From Trebonia sp964581815 (GTDB taxonomy: Bacteria > Actinomycetota > Actinomycetes > Streptosporangiales > Streptosporangiaceae): DNA of 64,000 bases. The notes beneath the pieces were generated by a model. The model made no database searches, was not told the origin of the DNA, and saw nothing but the letters and a program-made list of their open reading frames with translations. The stretch is from NCBI GenBank assembly GCA_964581815.1, contig CAZORE010000008.1, positions 44,244-108,243 of the forward strand. The letters run 5' to 3'. This document shows, piece by piece, positions 8,540 to 16,136 of the stretch (the stretch's first letter is position 1; every line of letters starts with the position of its first letter). A program made the position numbers and the translations under genes.

Positions 8540-8612
8540 GGCCCCGTCGTCTAGAGGCCTAGGACGTCGCCCTCTCAAGGCGGTAACGCCGGTTCGAATC
8601 CGGTCGGGGCTA
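8540..8612 (+). tRNA. tRNA-Glu (anticodon CTC)
   Basis: A 73-nt cloverleaf. The acceptor is GGCCCCG paired with CGGGGCT (a G1-U72 wobble), the discriminator A is at 8612, and the anticodon loop CTCTCAA has anticodon CTC. The T arm is GCCGG-TTCGAAT-CCGGT. CCA is not encoded. A terminator hairpin follows immediately. Confidence 0.95.
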
Positions 8613-8617
8613 CTCGG

Positions 8618-8663
8618 TACGAGGGCGCCTGCTCGCAAAAAGCGCGAGCCGGACGCCCTCGTA
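8618..8663 (+). terminator. Terminator of tRNA-Glu
   Basis: A 10-bp outer stem, TACGAGGGCG (8618-8627) with CGCCCTCGTA (8654-8663), encloses a second hairpin (GCTCGC/GCGAGC around an A-rich loop). It begins 5 bases after the tRNA. Confidence 0.75.
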
Positions 8664-8671
8664 GCATTTCG

Positions 8672-8692
8672 CCCGGGGGGACGACCCCCCGG
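8672..8692. repeat. GC hairpin repeat GGGGGG-ACGA-CCCCCC, copy 1
   Basis: CCCGGGGGG, loop ACGA, CCCCCCGG. The same 22 bases (with the following A) recur at 20159-20180, and a degenerate relative lies at 21550-21574. It is a dispersed intergenic palindrome of unknown role. Confidence 0.6.
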
Positions 8693-8698
8693 AACCCA

Positions 8699-8725
8699 CC
8701 TCCGCGAGGCTTCGCCTCGCGGAGG
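8699..8725. terminator. 12-bp hairpin, terminator-like
   Basis: CCTCCGCGAGGC (8699-8710) pairs perfectly with GCCTCGCGGAGG (8714-8725) across a TTC loop. It lies just past the 3' end of the minus-strand marC-like gene (stop at 8740), so it probably ends that transcript and backs up the tRNA-Glu terminator. Confidence 0.65.
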
Positions 8726-8739
8726 TGCCGACCGTCCGG

Positions 8740-9474
8740 TCAGTGACTCGGTTGGATGACGCCGAGGGTGGTCAGGCCGATGAGGAAGAGCTGGACGCCG
8801 ACGGCGGCTAGCAGGATGCCGAGCAGCCGCGAGAAGACCTCGAGTACGTTGTCGTTCGTCCGGCCGAGCACTGGGCCGAGCGCAATCCCGGAAACCGCGT
8901 TCAGGATGGCGATAAGCGCGAACGCGACCCCCACCTCCCAGCGGTCACCCCAGCTGCCGGCCAGCAGCGACTCCTCGAGTACCGCGGCGACCGCGAGCGG
9001 GCTGACCACCCAGGGGAGCAGCAGGGTGCGGACGCCGCTGCTGACCGGGTGCGCCGGGTCGGCCTCGCCCGCGACCGCGACCGCGCCCGCTCCTGCGGCC
9101 ACGCCCGCGGCGGAGCCCGCGGGCAGGCGCACGCCGACGGCACGCTCGCCGCTCCCGGACACCGGCACGTGCGCCGGGTCGGCGAGGTCGATGTGGATGC
9201 CGAACACCAGGGCGAGGGCGTAGACGAAGAACGCCACGCCCGCGGCCAGCTCAAGCGCGGGCGTGCTGATGTGGAAGAACGTCGCGACCCAGGGCGCGGT
9301 GAGCGCGCAGACGAAGCCGATGCCCGCCGACGCCACGGCGGCGACCACGGCGACAAGCCGCACCGACTTGGCGTCCAGCGTCTGAGCGATGCGCGCGAAC
9401 GACAGGAGCACCTTCTGCGGCCCGATGACCGACAGGAACAGGGCCAGCATGTCGGCCAGGTTGAGGCTGGTCAT
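8740..9474 (-). CDS. MarC (UPF0056) family integral membrane protein
   Basis: A 244-residue protein with about six hydrophobic segments and the MarC features: an N-terminal membrane segment with the SVIGPQKVLLSF region, then ISTPALELAAGVAFFVYALAL, and a final LLAAVGVQLFLIGL. The central part (about residues 100-150) is a Gly/Ala/Val-rich loop longer than in enterobacterial MarC. The function of the family is unresolved, since a proposed antibiotic-resistance role was not confirmed. It is divergent from the DAHP synthase leader, sharing the 9475-9565 region upstream. Confidence 0.8.
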   Translation of the reverse strand: MTSLNLADMLALFLSVIGPQKVLLSFARIAQTLDAKSVRLVAVVAAVASAGIGFVCALTAPWVATFFHISTPALELAAGVAFFVYALALVFGIHIDLADPAHVPVSGSGERAVGVRLPAGSAAGVAAGAGAVAVAGEADPAHPVSSGVRTLLLPWVVSPLAVAAVLEESLLAGSWGDRWEVGVAFALIAILNAVSGIALGPVLGRTNDNVLEVFSRLLGILLAAVGVQLFLIGLTTLGVIQPSH

Positions 9475-9552
9475 GATCAGAATGATGGCGCGTAGTGACC
9501 GCCAGATGTCTCACCAACGCGCATCCTGCCGCTCCCACGCGCAGCGGCAGTG

Positions 9553-9558
9553 TAATAT
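9553..9558 (+). promoter_or_regulatory. -10 box (TAATAT) of the DAHP synthase leader transcript
   Basis: TAATAT at 9553-9558 is followed after exactly 7 nt by the GTG of the leader ORF (9566). This spacing puts the transcription start at the first base of the start codon, i.e. a leaderless mRNA. No Shine-Dalgarno is present before the GTG. The same TAATAT-N7-start layout occurs before the ferredoxin gene (50225). Confidence 0.6.
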
Positions 9559-9565
9559 CAATCCC

Positions 9566-9631
9566 GTGTCACGGTGGTATCTGCGCTTTACGACGGCTCC
9601 GGGTGGAGCCGTGCGTAGTCCTGCGCGCTGA
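9566..9631 (+). CDS. Aromatic-amino-acid leader peptide of the DAHP synthase gene
   Basis: A 21-codon ORF beginning GTG and encoding MSRWYLRFTTAP... then a TGA at 9629-9631. Trp, Tyr and Phe fall at residues 4, 5 and 8. Tyr and Phe use TAT and TTT, which are rare codons in this genome. It lies upstream of a 3-deoxy-D-arabino-heptulosonate-7-phosphate synthase, the first enzyme of aromatic amino acid synthesis. A comparable leader (AroR) controls aroF in Corynebacterium glutamicum. Ribosome progress here would sense charging of aromatic tRNAs and steer the downstream RNA folds. Translation itself is inferred. Confidence 0.65.
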   Translation: MSRWYLRFTTAPGGAVRSPAR

Positions 9632-9727
9632 TAGTCACCCGGAGCCAGCCGTGGGCGGGGTATCAGCCTCGCCCAAGTCAAAGGGCGTAGCTGGCTCGCG
9701 GAGGACCCCGGGCACGGCGCGCCCGGG
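9594..9727 (+). promoter_or_regulatory. Attenuator-like set of alternative hairpins before DAHP synthase
   Basis: Several stems can form. A 7-bp hairpin, CGGCTCC/GGAGCCG (9594-9611), lies inside the leader ORF. An 8-bp outer stem pairs GAGCCAGC (9642-9649) with GCTGGCTC (9690-9697). An inner stem pairs GGGCGGGG (9653-9660) with CCTCGCCC (9667-9674). A competing stem pairs CGCCC (9670-9674) with GGGCG (9683-9687). CCCGGGC (9707-9713) pairs with GCCCGGG (9721-9727), which covers the first Gs of the Shine-Dalgarno GGGAGGAG (9725-9732). There is no T-tract, so control by ribosome-binding-site access or Rho is more likely than an intrinsic terminator. Confidence 0.6.
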
Positions 9728-9741
9728 AGGAGATAAGCCCG

Positions 9742-10806
9742 ATGTCACGCGTCAGTGATACCCGAATTGTCGGCTACGAGCCGTTGCTGTCCCCGGGTGC
9801 CCTTCTTGACGAGCTTCCGCTCAGCGGGGCCGGTCAGGAAACGGTTGAGCGCACCCGGGCTGAGGTCCGCGCGGTGCTCGACGGCACCGACGACCGGCTG
9901 CTCGTTGTCACCGGTCCGTGCTCTGTCCATGATCCCAAGGCGGCGCTCGACTACGCCGCCCGGCTCGCCGCCCTGCGGGAACGGCACGCCGAAGACCTGC
10001 TGATCGTGATGCGCGTGTATTTCGAGAAGCCACGGACCGTGACGGGCTGGAAGGGTCTGATTAACGACCCGCTCATGGACGGCTCCTTCGACGTGCACCG
10101 CGGCCTGCGCACCGCTCGCCGCCTGCTGCTCGACATCGTTGGCTCCGGCATGCCCGTTGGCTGCGAGTGGCTTGACCCGATCACCCCGCAGTACATCGCG
10201 GACACCGTGACGTGGGGCGCGATCGGCGCCCGCACCACCGAGAGCCAGGTGCACCGCCAGCTGGCCTCCGGCCTGTCCATGCCGGTCGGATTCAAGAACG
10301 GCACCGACGGTGACGTGCAGGTGGCGGTCGACGCGTGCCGCGCCGCGGCGGTCAGCCACACGTTCTTCGGCGTCACGGCGGCCGGCGCCGCCGCGGTGGT
10401 GACGACGGCGGGCAACCCCGAGACGCACGTGATCCTGCGCGGCGGCCGCAGCGGTCCCAACTACTCGTCCTCGCACGTGACCAAGGCACTCGACCTGATC
10501 ACGGCGGCCGGGCAGCCGCGCCGCATCATGGTCGATGCCAGCCACGGCAACAGCGGCAAGGACCACACCCGCCAGCTCGGTGTCGCCGGGTCGCTCGCGG
10601 AGCAGTTGTCGGGCGGCGAGTACGGCCTGACCGGCGTGATGCTCGAGTCCTTCATCGTCGCGGGCCGCCAGAACCCGGGCACTCCGGCCACCCTGACCTA
10701 CGGCCAGTCCGTCACCGACGCCTGCATGGACATCGAGATGACGGCGTCGGCGCTCGACACGCTCGCCACGGCAGTGCAGGCCCGCCGCGGCACGCGGTCA
10801 GAGTGA
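9742..10806 (+). CDS. aroF: Class I 3-deoxy-7-phosphoheptulonate (DAHP) synthase
   Basis: 354 residues. It condenses phosphoenolpyruvate with erythrose 4-phosphate, the committed step of the shikimate pathway. Class I (AroF/G/H) motifs are clear: VVTGPCSVHDPKAALDYA, VMRVYFEKPRTVTGWKGLINDP, GARTTESQVHRQLASGLSMPVGFKNGTDG and MVDASHGNSGKDH. The N-terminal extension that carries feedback inhibition by aromatic amino acids is present. Actinomycetes usually rely on the class II enzyme, so a class I copy is notable. GGGAGGAG lies 9 nt before the ATG. It is preceded by an aromatic leader peptide and alternative hairpins, indicating attenuation. Confidence 0.95.
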   Translation: MSRVSDTRIVGYEPLLSPGALLDELPLSGAGQETVERTRAEVRAVLDGTDDRLLVVTGPCSVHDPKAALDYAARLAALRERHAEDLLIVMRVYFEKPRTVTGWKGLINDPLMDGSFDVHRGLRTARRLLLDIVGSGMPVGCEWLDPITPQYIADTVTWGAIGARTTESQVHRQLASGLSMPVGFKNGTDGDVQVAVDACRAAAVSHTFFGVTAAGAAAVVTTAGNPETHVILRGGRSGPNYSSSHVTKALDLITAAGQPRRIMVDASHGNSGKDHTRQLGVAGSLAEQLSGGEYGLTGVMLESFIVAGRQNPGTPATLTYGQSVTDACMDIEMTASALDTLATAVQARRGTRSE

Positions 10807-11050
10807 TTCCTAACGAGGGCGTGTTTCACGTGCTTGCCTCCGATGGTCTCTGCGGGTCGCGGGGGCGGAGGGGATGCCCGCGCGCAGTCGGCCCACGATA
10901 AAAACCCAATCGTGGTCCGAACGCGCGCGGCTCACCCCGTCCGCCCCCGCTCCTCCCAAGGGCGTGGGCAAACGCAAGAGTCAAACGCGTGCTTGATTTT
11001 CCCGCTGTCGCAACGCTGTAAATGCAGACCGACGCATAGGCTCGCTGCCG

Positions 11051-11737
11051 CTAACCTGGTCCGTTGAGTACCAGCATTTCGTTGCCGCCCCGCTGGAATT
11101 CGTAGTCGACCCGCTGGATGCGGTGCGGGATGCCAAGCGTTCGCAGCAGGCCGGACAGGAGTGCGGGAACGGGTCGCCCGCCCTGTTCGAGCAGCGGGAA
11201 TACTCGTACCTCACGGCGCGCGACCCGGTGCAGTTCGCGCAGTGCCGCGCGGTGAAACTCCAGGTCGAGCCGGTCGGCGTAGGTGAAAAGGAAGTGCGAG
11301 CTGAGTACGAGGTCGAATCGCCGGCCGGGAAACGGCAGGCTCGGCAGCGCTGCGGGCACATAGCGTGCGGCGTGAGCGATGAGGTCGCGGGAAAACGCCT
11401 CGGCCGAGGCGCGGCGGACCCTTGCGTGGCCGGCTGGATCGCCGTGGAAGTCCCAGACGTAGCGGTCCGCGCCCGCCGCGGTGTGCGCGCTGCCGCGCTC
11501 AACCTCGGTCACGGCCAGCGCGGCCAGCGAGTGCCGCGGCCGCGCGTACACCGGGTCGGCCGCGATCGCTGACGCGCCGGCCTGGTTCGCGCCCGCGGTG
11601 AAGCTCGATGCCCCGCCGGGGCAATCCAGTACCGATCCGGAAAGGTCGCTGTCGGCGAGCGCGAACATCGCCCGGTACTCATCAAAGGACCGGGCGCTGA
11701 TGAGGTAGCCGCCGACGTTGTCGGGATCAGGCTGCAC
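11051..11737 (-). CDS. SAM-dependent methyltransferase-like protein
   Basis: A 228-residue protein with a class I methyltransferase-like layout: motif I SVLDCPGGASSF (about 35-46), an acidic AADPVYA at the end of strand 2 (about 60), and FDLVLSSHFLFTYADRLD (about 141-158) as the motif IV/post-I region. It is a recurring actinobacterial type whose substrate is unknown. It sits alone, convergent with the DAHP synthase gene and separated from the catabolic cluster by 57 bp. The 244-bp gap on the DAHP synthase side holds no clear terminator. Confidence 0.6.
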   Translation of the reverse strand: MQPDPDNVGGYLISARSFDEYRAMFALADSDLSGSVLDCPGGASSFTAGANQAGASAIAADPVYARPRHSLAALAVTEVERGSAHTAAGADRYVWDFHGDPAGHARVRRASAEAFSRDLIAHAARYVPAALPSLPFPGRRFDLVLSSHFLFTYADRLDLEFHRAALRELHRVARREVRVFPLLEQGGRPVPALLSGLLRTLGIPHRIQRVDYEFQRGGNEMLVLNGPG

Positions 11738-11794
11738 GGAACACTCCCATCAGCTGATAAGCCGGCTACCCGGTTCGTGACCCGTGACGACCAG

Positions 11795-12982
11795 TCAGGG
11801 GCGGCGGGACTTGGCGGCCTGAAGGATGTAGCGCCCCGCGGCCTCGTAGTGCTCCTCGGACAGGGCGATGTGCTGGCGGGCGGCGAGCACGTTGCGCAGG
11901 TGGCGCTGCATGGGGTTGGACAGGGCCAGGACGCGGCCGCCACCGTACCTGAACAGGTCGCTCACTACGTCGGTGCAGGTCTCGACGGCGTAGATCGATG
12001 CCGTGGTGACGGCCAGCTGGATTTCCTCGCCGGGGACCGTTCCCGCGACGGCGGCGTCCCAGGCGTGGGCCATGGCCTCGCGGTGGACCGCGCGGGCGGC
12101 CTTGATCCTGGTCTCGGCACGGCCGAGCTCCTTGTGGAAGACGGCGCGCTCGCTGACGGTGGGGCCGCCGGGGAAGCGGGCGGTGTGCGTGGCCAGCTCG
12201 GTCATGTCGTCGAGGGCGCGGCGAGCCAGGCCGACGGCAAGCGGCGGCACCTCGTTGGACACGAAGGCGGGCATGCCGAGGCGGAACAGGTCGCCGCCGC
12301 GGACGGCGGGCGCGCCGAGCTGGTAGGTCATTTCGGCCGGCACGAAGACGCCGTCCAGGGAGAAGTCCAGGCTGCCGGTGCCCTGCAGGCCGGCGACGTG
12401 CCAGTTGTCGATGACCTCCGCCTGGTCCTTGGGCACCAGGAAGACGATCATCAAGGGGAACCCGCTGGGGGCCGCGTCGTCGTCAGAGCCTGCGCCGCCT
12501 TGTTCGCCGCGGTCCGGCTTGAACGCTCCGATCAGCCAGTCCGCGTGGACGATGCCGCTTGAGAAACCCCACCGGCCGCTGACCAGGTAGCCGCCGCGCA
12601 CCGGGTGCCCGCTGCCGCGCGGCGCGAGTTGGCCGGCGACCACCGGGCGGACCCCGTCGGCGGCGCCGAAAATGCGCCGCGCGCCGTCCTCCGGCAGCCA
12701 TCCGCCGGTGAGCCCGTTGCACCCGGCGCCGATCATCGCGGCCCACGCCGTCGAGGTATCGACGTAGGCGAGTTCCTCGATGACGTCGCAGAACTCGCCG
12801 GGCGGCAGCGGCGTTCCGCCGAGCTCCGCCGGGGTCTTGAGCCAGAACAGGCCGAGCGTCCGCAGCAGGCCCACCGCGTCGTGCGGCAGCGTGCGCAGCT
12901 CCTCGGCCCGGTCGCCCGCCGACTCGAACTTCTCGCGGCTGGCGCGGATGCCTGCCAGCAGTTCGTCGCGCAGGCCGCTCAT
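11795..12982 (-). CDS. Acyl-CoA-dehydrogenase-type flavin monooxygenase (HsaA/HpaB-like oxygenase)
   Basis: 395 residues of the acyl-CoA dehydrogenase type 2 fold used by group D two-component flavin monooxygenases. The N-terminal helix domain contains FWLKTPAELGGTPLPPGEFCDVIEELAYVDTSTAWAAMIG, then a beta domain with GYLVSGRWGFSSGIVHADW, and a C-terminal helical domain ending RYGGGRVLALSNPMQRHLRNVLAARQHIALSEE. Such enzymes hydroxylate aromatic or related rings using reduced flavin from a separate reductase. It is a close paralogue of the gene at 18743, whose neighbour encodes a flavin reductase. It overlaps the preceding LLM gene by 4 bp (ATGA) and ends a six-gene minus-strand run. Confidence 0.8.
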   Translation of the reverse strand: MSGLRDELLAGIRASREKFESAGDRAEELRTLPHDAVGLLRTLGLFWLKTPAELGGTPLPPGEFCDVIEELAYVDTSTAWAAMIGAGCNGLTGGWLPEDGARRIFGAADGVRPVVAGQLAPRGSGHPVRGGYLVSGRWGFSSGIVHADWLIGAFKPDRGEQGGAGSDDDAAPSGFPLMIVFLVPKDQAEVIDNWHVAGLQGTGSLDFSLDGVFVPAEMTYQLGAPAVRGGDLFRLGMPAFVSNEVPPLAVGLARRALDDMTELATHTARFPGGPTVSERAVFHKELGRAETRIKAARAVHREAMAHAWDAAVAGTVPGEEIQLAVTTASIYAVETCTDVVSDLFRYGGGRVLALSNPMQRHLRNVLAARQHIALSEEHYEAAGRYILQAAKSRRP

Positions 12983-14148
12983 GCGCTGGCCTGGGGGTTA
13001 GCCGTCATGACACCAAGCGGGCGGAGCACGGGCATCACCTCAGTAGCGAACAGCTCGGCGCTGCGCATGACTTGTTCATGAGTGGACGGGCCGATCGCGA
13101 ACAGCCCGATCAGCTGCCCGAAACCGCCAAGCTCAGCGTAGAGGCTGCCGAGCCGGTCCGCCACGGAGGCAGGCGACCCGACGACCGCCTGCCCCTGGGC
13201 GAGCAGGTCCTCGTAGGAGGCGCCGCCGAACGGCCGCATCCCGGAGGACAGCACGCCGCGCAGCGACCCGGGCGACATGTAGCCGGGCGGGGTCACCATC
13301 TCGGGTGTCTGCTTGAGTCCCTTGCGGTACAGCCACTCGAGCGCCGGCCGCGCCTCCGCGTGCGCCTTCTCGTCGGTGTCGGCGACGTAGATCGGCACGG
13401 AGAACGCGATCCGCTCCGGGTCGGGCTCGTAGCCGAGTTCGGCCGCCGCCTCCCGGTACCCGTCGAACCAGCGCCGCACGATGCGCGTCGGCGCGTAGAC
13501 CGACATGTAGGTGTGCTTCCGCTCGGCGCAGAACTTCATCGTCTCCGACGACCCCGCCCCGGGGATGTAGATCGGCGGGTGCGGCTGCTGCACCGGACGC
13601 GGCCACAGGTTCACGTACCGGTACTCGTAGTTCTCGCCGTACCAGGAGAACATCTCCGGCGACGTCCACGCCTTGATGATCAGGTCGTGCGCCTCGTTGA
13701 ACCGCGACCGGGACTTGACCGGGTTGACCGAGTGCGCGAAGTACTCCCAGCCGATGCCGCGGACGAACCCGGAGTCGACCCGCCCGCCGGACATCAGGTC
13801 GAGCATCGCGATCTCCTCGGCTACCCGCAGCGGGTTGCCGCGGATGCCGATGGCGTTGCCCAGCACCATGATCCGCGCCCGGGAAGTGCGCCGGGTAAGC
13901 GCGGCGGCCATCAGGTTGGGCGACGGCATCAGCCCGTAGGCCGACTGATGGTGCTCGTTCACCGCCACCCCGTCGAAGCCGAGCTTGTCCGCGTACTCGA
14001 GTTCGTCCAGGTAGCGCGCGTACAGCGCACTGCCGAGCTCGGGGGAGAAGTTCGCGTTCGGGTAGGTGAGCGCCGACGAGGCGTACTTCTCGTCGAAGTC
14101 GTCCGGCAGGTAGGGGTAGGGCATCAGGTGGAAGAAGCTGAACTTCAC
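12979..14148 (-). CDS. LLM-class flavin-dependent monooxygenase
   Basis: A 389-residue luciferase-like TIM barrel. The N-terminus KFSFFHLMPYPYLPDDF, GFDGVAVNEHHQS (about 57-69), LGNAIGIRGNPLRVAEEIAMLDLMSGGRVDSGFVRG and the C-terminal ASVADRLGSL are standard for the family. These enzymes oxygenate with FMNH2 or reduced F420. The GTG at 14148 is chosen because it lies in a GTGA overlap with the upstream hydrolase stop and gives the family start; the open frame continues to 14853, but that part is the out-of-frame shadow of the hydrolase. It is coupled at both ends to catabolic neighbours. Confidence 0.85.
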   Translation of the reverse strand: MKFSFFHLMPYPYLPDDFDEKYASSALTYPNANFSPELGSALYARYLDELEYADKLGFDGVAVNEHHQSAYGLMPSPNLMAAALTRRTSRARIMVLGNAIGIRGNPLRVAEEIAMLDLMSGGRVDSGFVRGIGWEYFAHSVNPVKSRSRFNEAHDLIIKAWTSPEMFSWYGENYEYRYVNLWPRPVQQPHPPIYIPGAGSSETMKFCAERKHTYMSVYAPTRIVRRWFDGYREAAAELGYEPDPERIAFSVPIYVADTDEKAHAEARPALEWLYRKGLKQTPEMVTPPGYMSPGSLRGVLSSGMRPFGGASYEDLLAQGQAVVGSPASVADRLGSLYAELGGFGQLIGLFAIGPSTHEQVMRSAELFATEVMPVLRPLGVMTANPQASA

Positions 14149-14972
14149 CGGCTGACTCCGCTCTCTGCCGTGGCAAGGGGATGCGCATTCAGGAACGCGG
14201 TCACCGTGGACGCGAACTCCGCCGGCCGCTCGAAGTACATGGCGTGCCCGCAGTCGGCGACCTCGGCGTACCTGGCGCCGGGGATCCGCTCTGCGTACCG
14301 TCGCGCGTGCTCGACCGGGATCAGCCGGTCGTCGGACGGCGCGACCACCAGCGTCGGCGCGGTGATGCGGCCGAGCCGCCGTTCCAGCTTGGGGTTGGAC
14401 AGGAAAGGAGCCCAGCAGAACCGGGCCAGTGAGGTCGCCTCCCGGTAGCCCGCGAGGATCGCGTCCAGGTCCGGCTGGGCGCCGGGGGGCAGCGGGGGCG
14501 GGGGCGGGGGCGGCTCGTGGAACAACGTGGCCACCAGCTTGTCCGGCGACAGCAGGAACAGGTCGGTGACCGGGTGCTCGGGTATCCGCAGCCCGGCCGC
14601 GGACAGCAGCGTCAGCGACCCGACCCGGTGCGGCGAGTGCACGGCGAGCTCGGCCGCGATCCAGCCGCCGAACGACCCGCCCACCACGTGCGGACGGCTG
14701 AGCCCGAGCGCGTCGAGCACGTCCAGGTAGTGATACACGAGGTCGTCGACCGCCTCGGCGGCGGGGAAGTCGTCTGATTTCCCGAAGCCCGGGTGATCGG
14801 GCGCGAGTACCGTGAACCCGGCCTCGGCGAGCAGCTGGTGAAACGGGTGCCATACCCCGGCGCCGCCGGCCGCGTGCAGGAACAGCACCGGCTCGCCGGC
14901 GCCGCCGCGCAGCACGTGCACTCTCCCCCCGGCAAGCTCAACGAACTCCTCCGCAGGAACCACGTCTGCCAC
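14145..14972 (-). CDS. Alpha/beta hydrolase (MhpC-like)
   Basis: 275 residues. The nucleophile elbow is VVGGSFGGW (about residue 99), an acid candidate is in APSDDRLIP, and the His is in CGHAMYFE, so the Ser-Asp-His triad is complete. The oxyanion region is LFLHAAGG. A run of seven prolines (about residues 150-160, coded by 14493-14514) in the lid region is unusual. Its place between an LLM monooxygenase and two 3-hydroxyacid dehydrogenases suggests it cleaves an ester, lactone or C-C product made by the oxygenases. The exact reaction is unknown. Confidence 0.85.
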   Translation of the reverse strand: MADVVPAEEFVELAGGRVHVLRGGAGEPVLFLHAAGGAGVWHPFHQLLAEAGFTVLAPDHPGFGKSDDFPAAEAVDDLVYHYLDVLDALGLSRPHVVGGSFGGWIAAELAVHSPHRVGSLTLLSAAGLRIPEHPVTDLFLLSPDKLVATLFHEPPPPPPPLPPGAQPDLDAILAGYREATSLARFCWAPFLSNPKLERRLGRITAPTLVVAPSDDRLIPVEHARRYAERIPGARYAEVADCGHAMYFERPAEFASTVTAFLNAHPLATAESGVSR

Positions 14973-15170
14973 CGCGTCGCCTCCAACTCGGGTCGCGCTA
15001 CCGCACGGGTGAGGCCAGAATCCTTGCCCGTCGGCATCCTCGTCAAGGAGCCAGGCGCCCTTCTGTGGAGGGCAACGATCAGCACGCCCCCGCCTTGGTC
15101 CCGCGAAACGATCATCGTGGTCAGCCGCCTGCCAACGACGTCGCCTTCCACCCCCGTCACCCTAGAAGGA

Positions 15171-16136
15171 TCAGGCTTGTCGCTCGCTGAGCCAGCGGGC
15201 GATGGCCGTGTGGTCGGCGCCTGGCGGCAGGTCGGCAAGGGCGGCTTCCCACGCGGCCGCCACGGCCTCAGACGCCAGGGCGTGCACCCCGGCGGCGCGC
15301 TCGATGCCGAGGGCGAGCCTGATGTCCTTGACCATCAGCCGCATCGCGAACCCGGCGTCGTACTTCTCCGTCAGCACGAAGTTCGGCCACTTGTTCTCCG
15401 TGGCGGGGGATCGCCCGCTCGCCGCGTTGACGATCTCGAGCATCACCGCCGGGTCGAGCCCGAACCGCCGCCCCGCGACCAGCGCCTCCGACGCCACGAG
15501 CAGGTTGGCCGCGGACATGAGGTTGTTCAGCGCCTTCACCGCGTGCCCCGCCCCGGTATCGCCGGCCTGCACCACCCGCGACCCGATGGCGCCGAGCACT
15601 GGCTGGAACCGCTCGAAGACCGCCGCCGGGCCGCCGACCATCACGGCCAGGGTCCCCGCCCGCGCCCCGGCGACGCCGCCCGATACCGGCGCGTCGATGA
15701 GCGTGACTCCCGCCGCGGCGCACAGCGGCGCGAGCGCCTGGGTTCGGGCCGGGTCCGACGAGGACATGTCGATGACCGTGGCGCCTTCGGTAAGGCTGGC
15801 GAGCAGCCCGGTCCCGGCGGTTCCATGGGCGGGCACCGGGTCGCTGGCCAGCCGGCCGAGCAGGACGCGCTCGACGATGTCCGAGTCGGGCAGCATCAAG
15901 ATGACGGCGGCCGCGCCGTCGCCCACCGCGCCGAGCTCGGCGACCGCCGTTACCCCGCCACCCGTGTCCGACGGCCCGATGCCCGCGAACTCCCGCAGCG
16001 CCTCGGCCGACGTGTCGAACCCGCGCACCTGGTGCCCGGCCGCGACGAGCCGCCGGGTCATCGGGATGCCCATGTTGCCGAGGCCGACGAAGCCGATGAC
16101 CATTCCGGCCGCCACGCCGCCTGCGTTCTCCGTCAT
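15171..16136 (-). CDS. 3-hydroxyisobutyrate dehydrogenase-family NAD(P)-dependent oxidoreductase
   Basis: A 321-residue beta-hydroxyacid dehydrogenase. The Rossmann start is IGFVGLGNMGIPMTRRL (about 14-30), the substrate motif is DAPVSGGVAGARAGTLAVMVGG (about 140-161), and the catalytic Lys is in GAGHAVKALNNLM. It would oxidise a 3-hydroxy acid or reduce a semialdehyde. Its ATG overlaps the TGA of the upstream paralogue by 4 bp. The first 12 residues before the Rossmann strand are poorly conserved, so an internal start is possible. Confidence 0.88.
   Translation of the reverse strand: MTENAGGVAAGMVIGFVGLGNMGIPMTRRLVAAGHQVRGFDTSAEALREFAGIGPSDTGGGVTAVAELGAVGDGAAAVILMLPDSDIVERVLLGRLASDPVPAHGTAGTGLLASLTEGATVIDMSSSDPARTQALAPLCAAAGVTLIDAPVSGGVAGARAGTLAVMVGGPAAVFERFQPVLGAIGSRVVQAGDTGAGHAVKALNNLMSAANLLVASEALVAGRRFGLDPAVMLEIVNAASGRSPATENKWPNFVLTEKYDAGFAMRLMVKDIRLALGIERAAGVHALASEAVAAAWEAALADLPPGADHTAIARWLSERQA

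Noticed and set aside
14149..14853. Upstream extension of the LLM monooxygenase frame on the minus strand (624-codon ORF)
   Set aside because: This part is an out-of-frame reading of the alpha/beta hydrolase gene; the GTGA overlap at 14145-14148 gives the real start.
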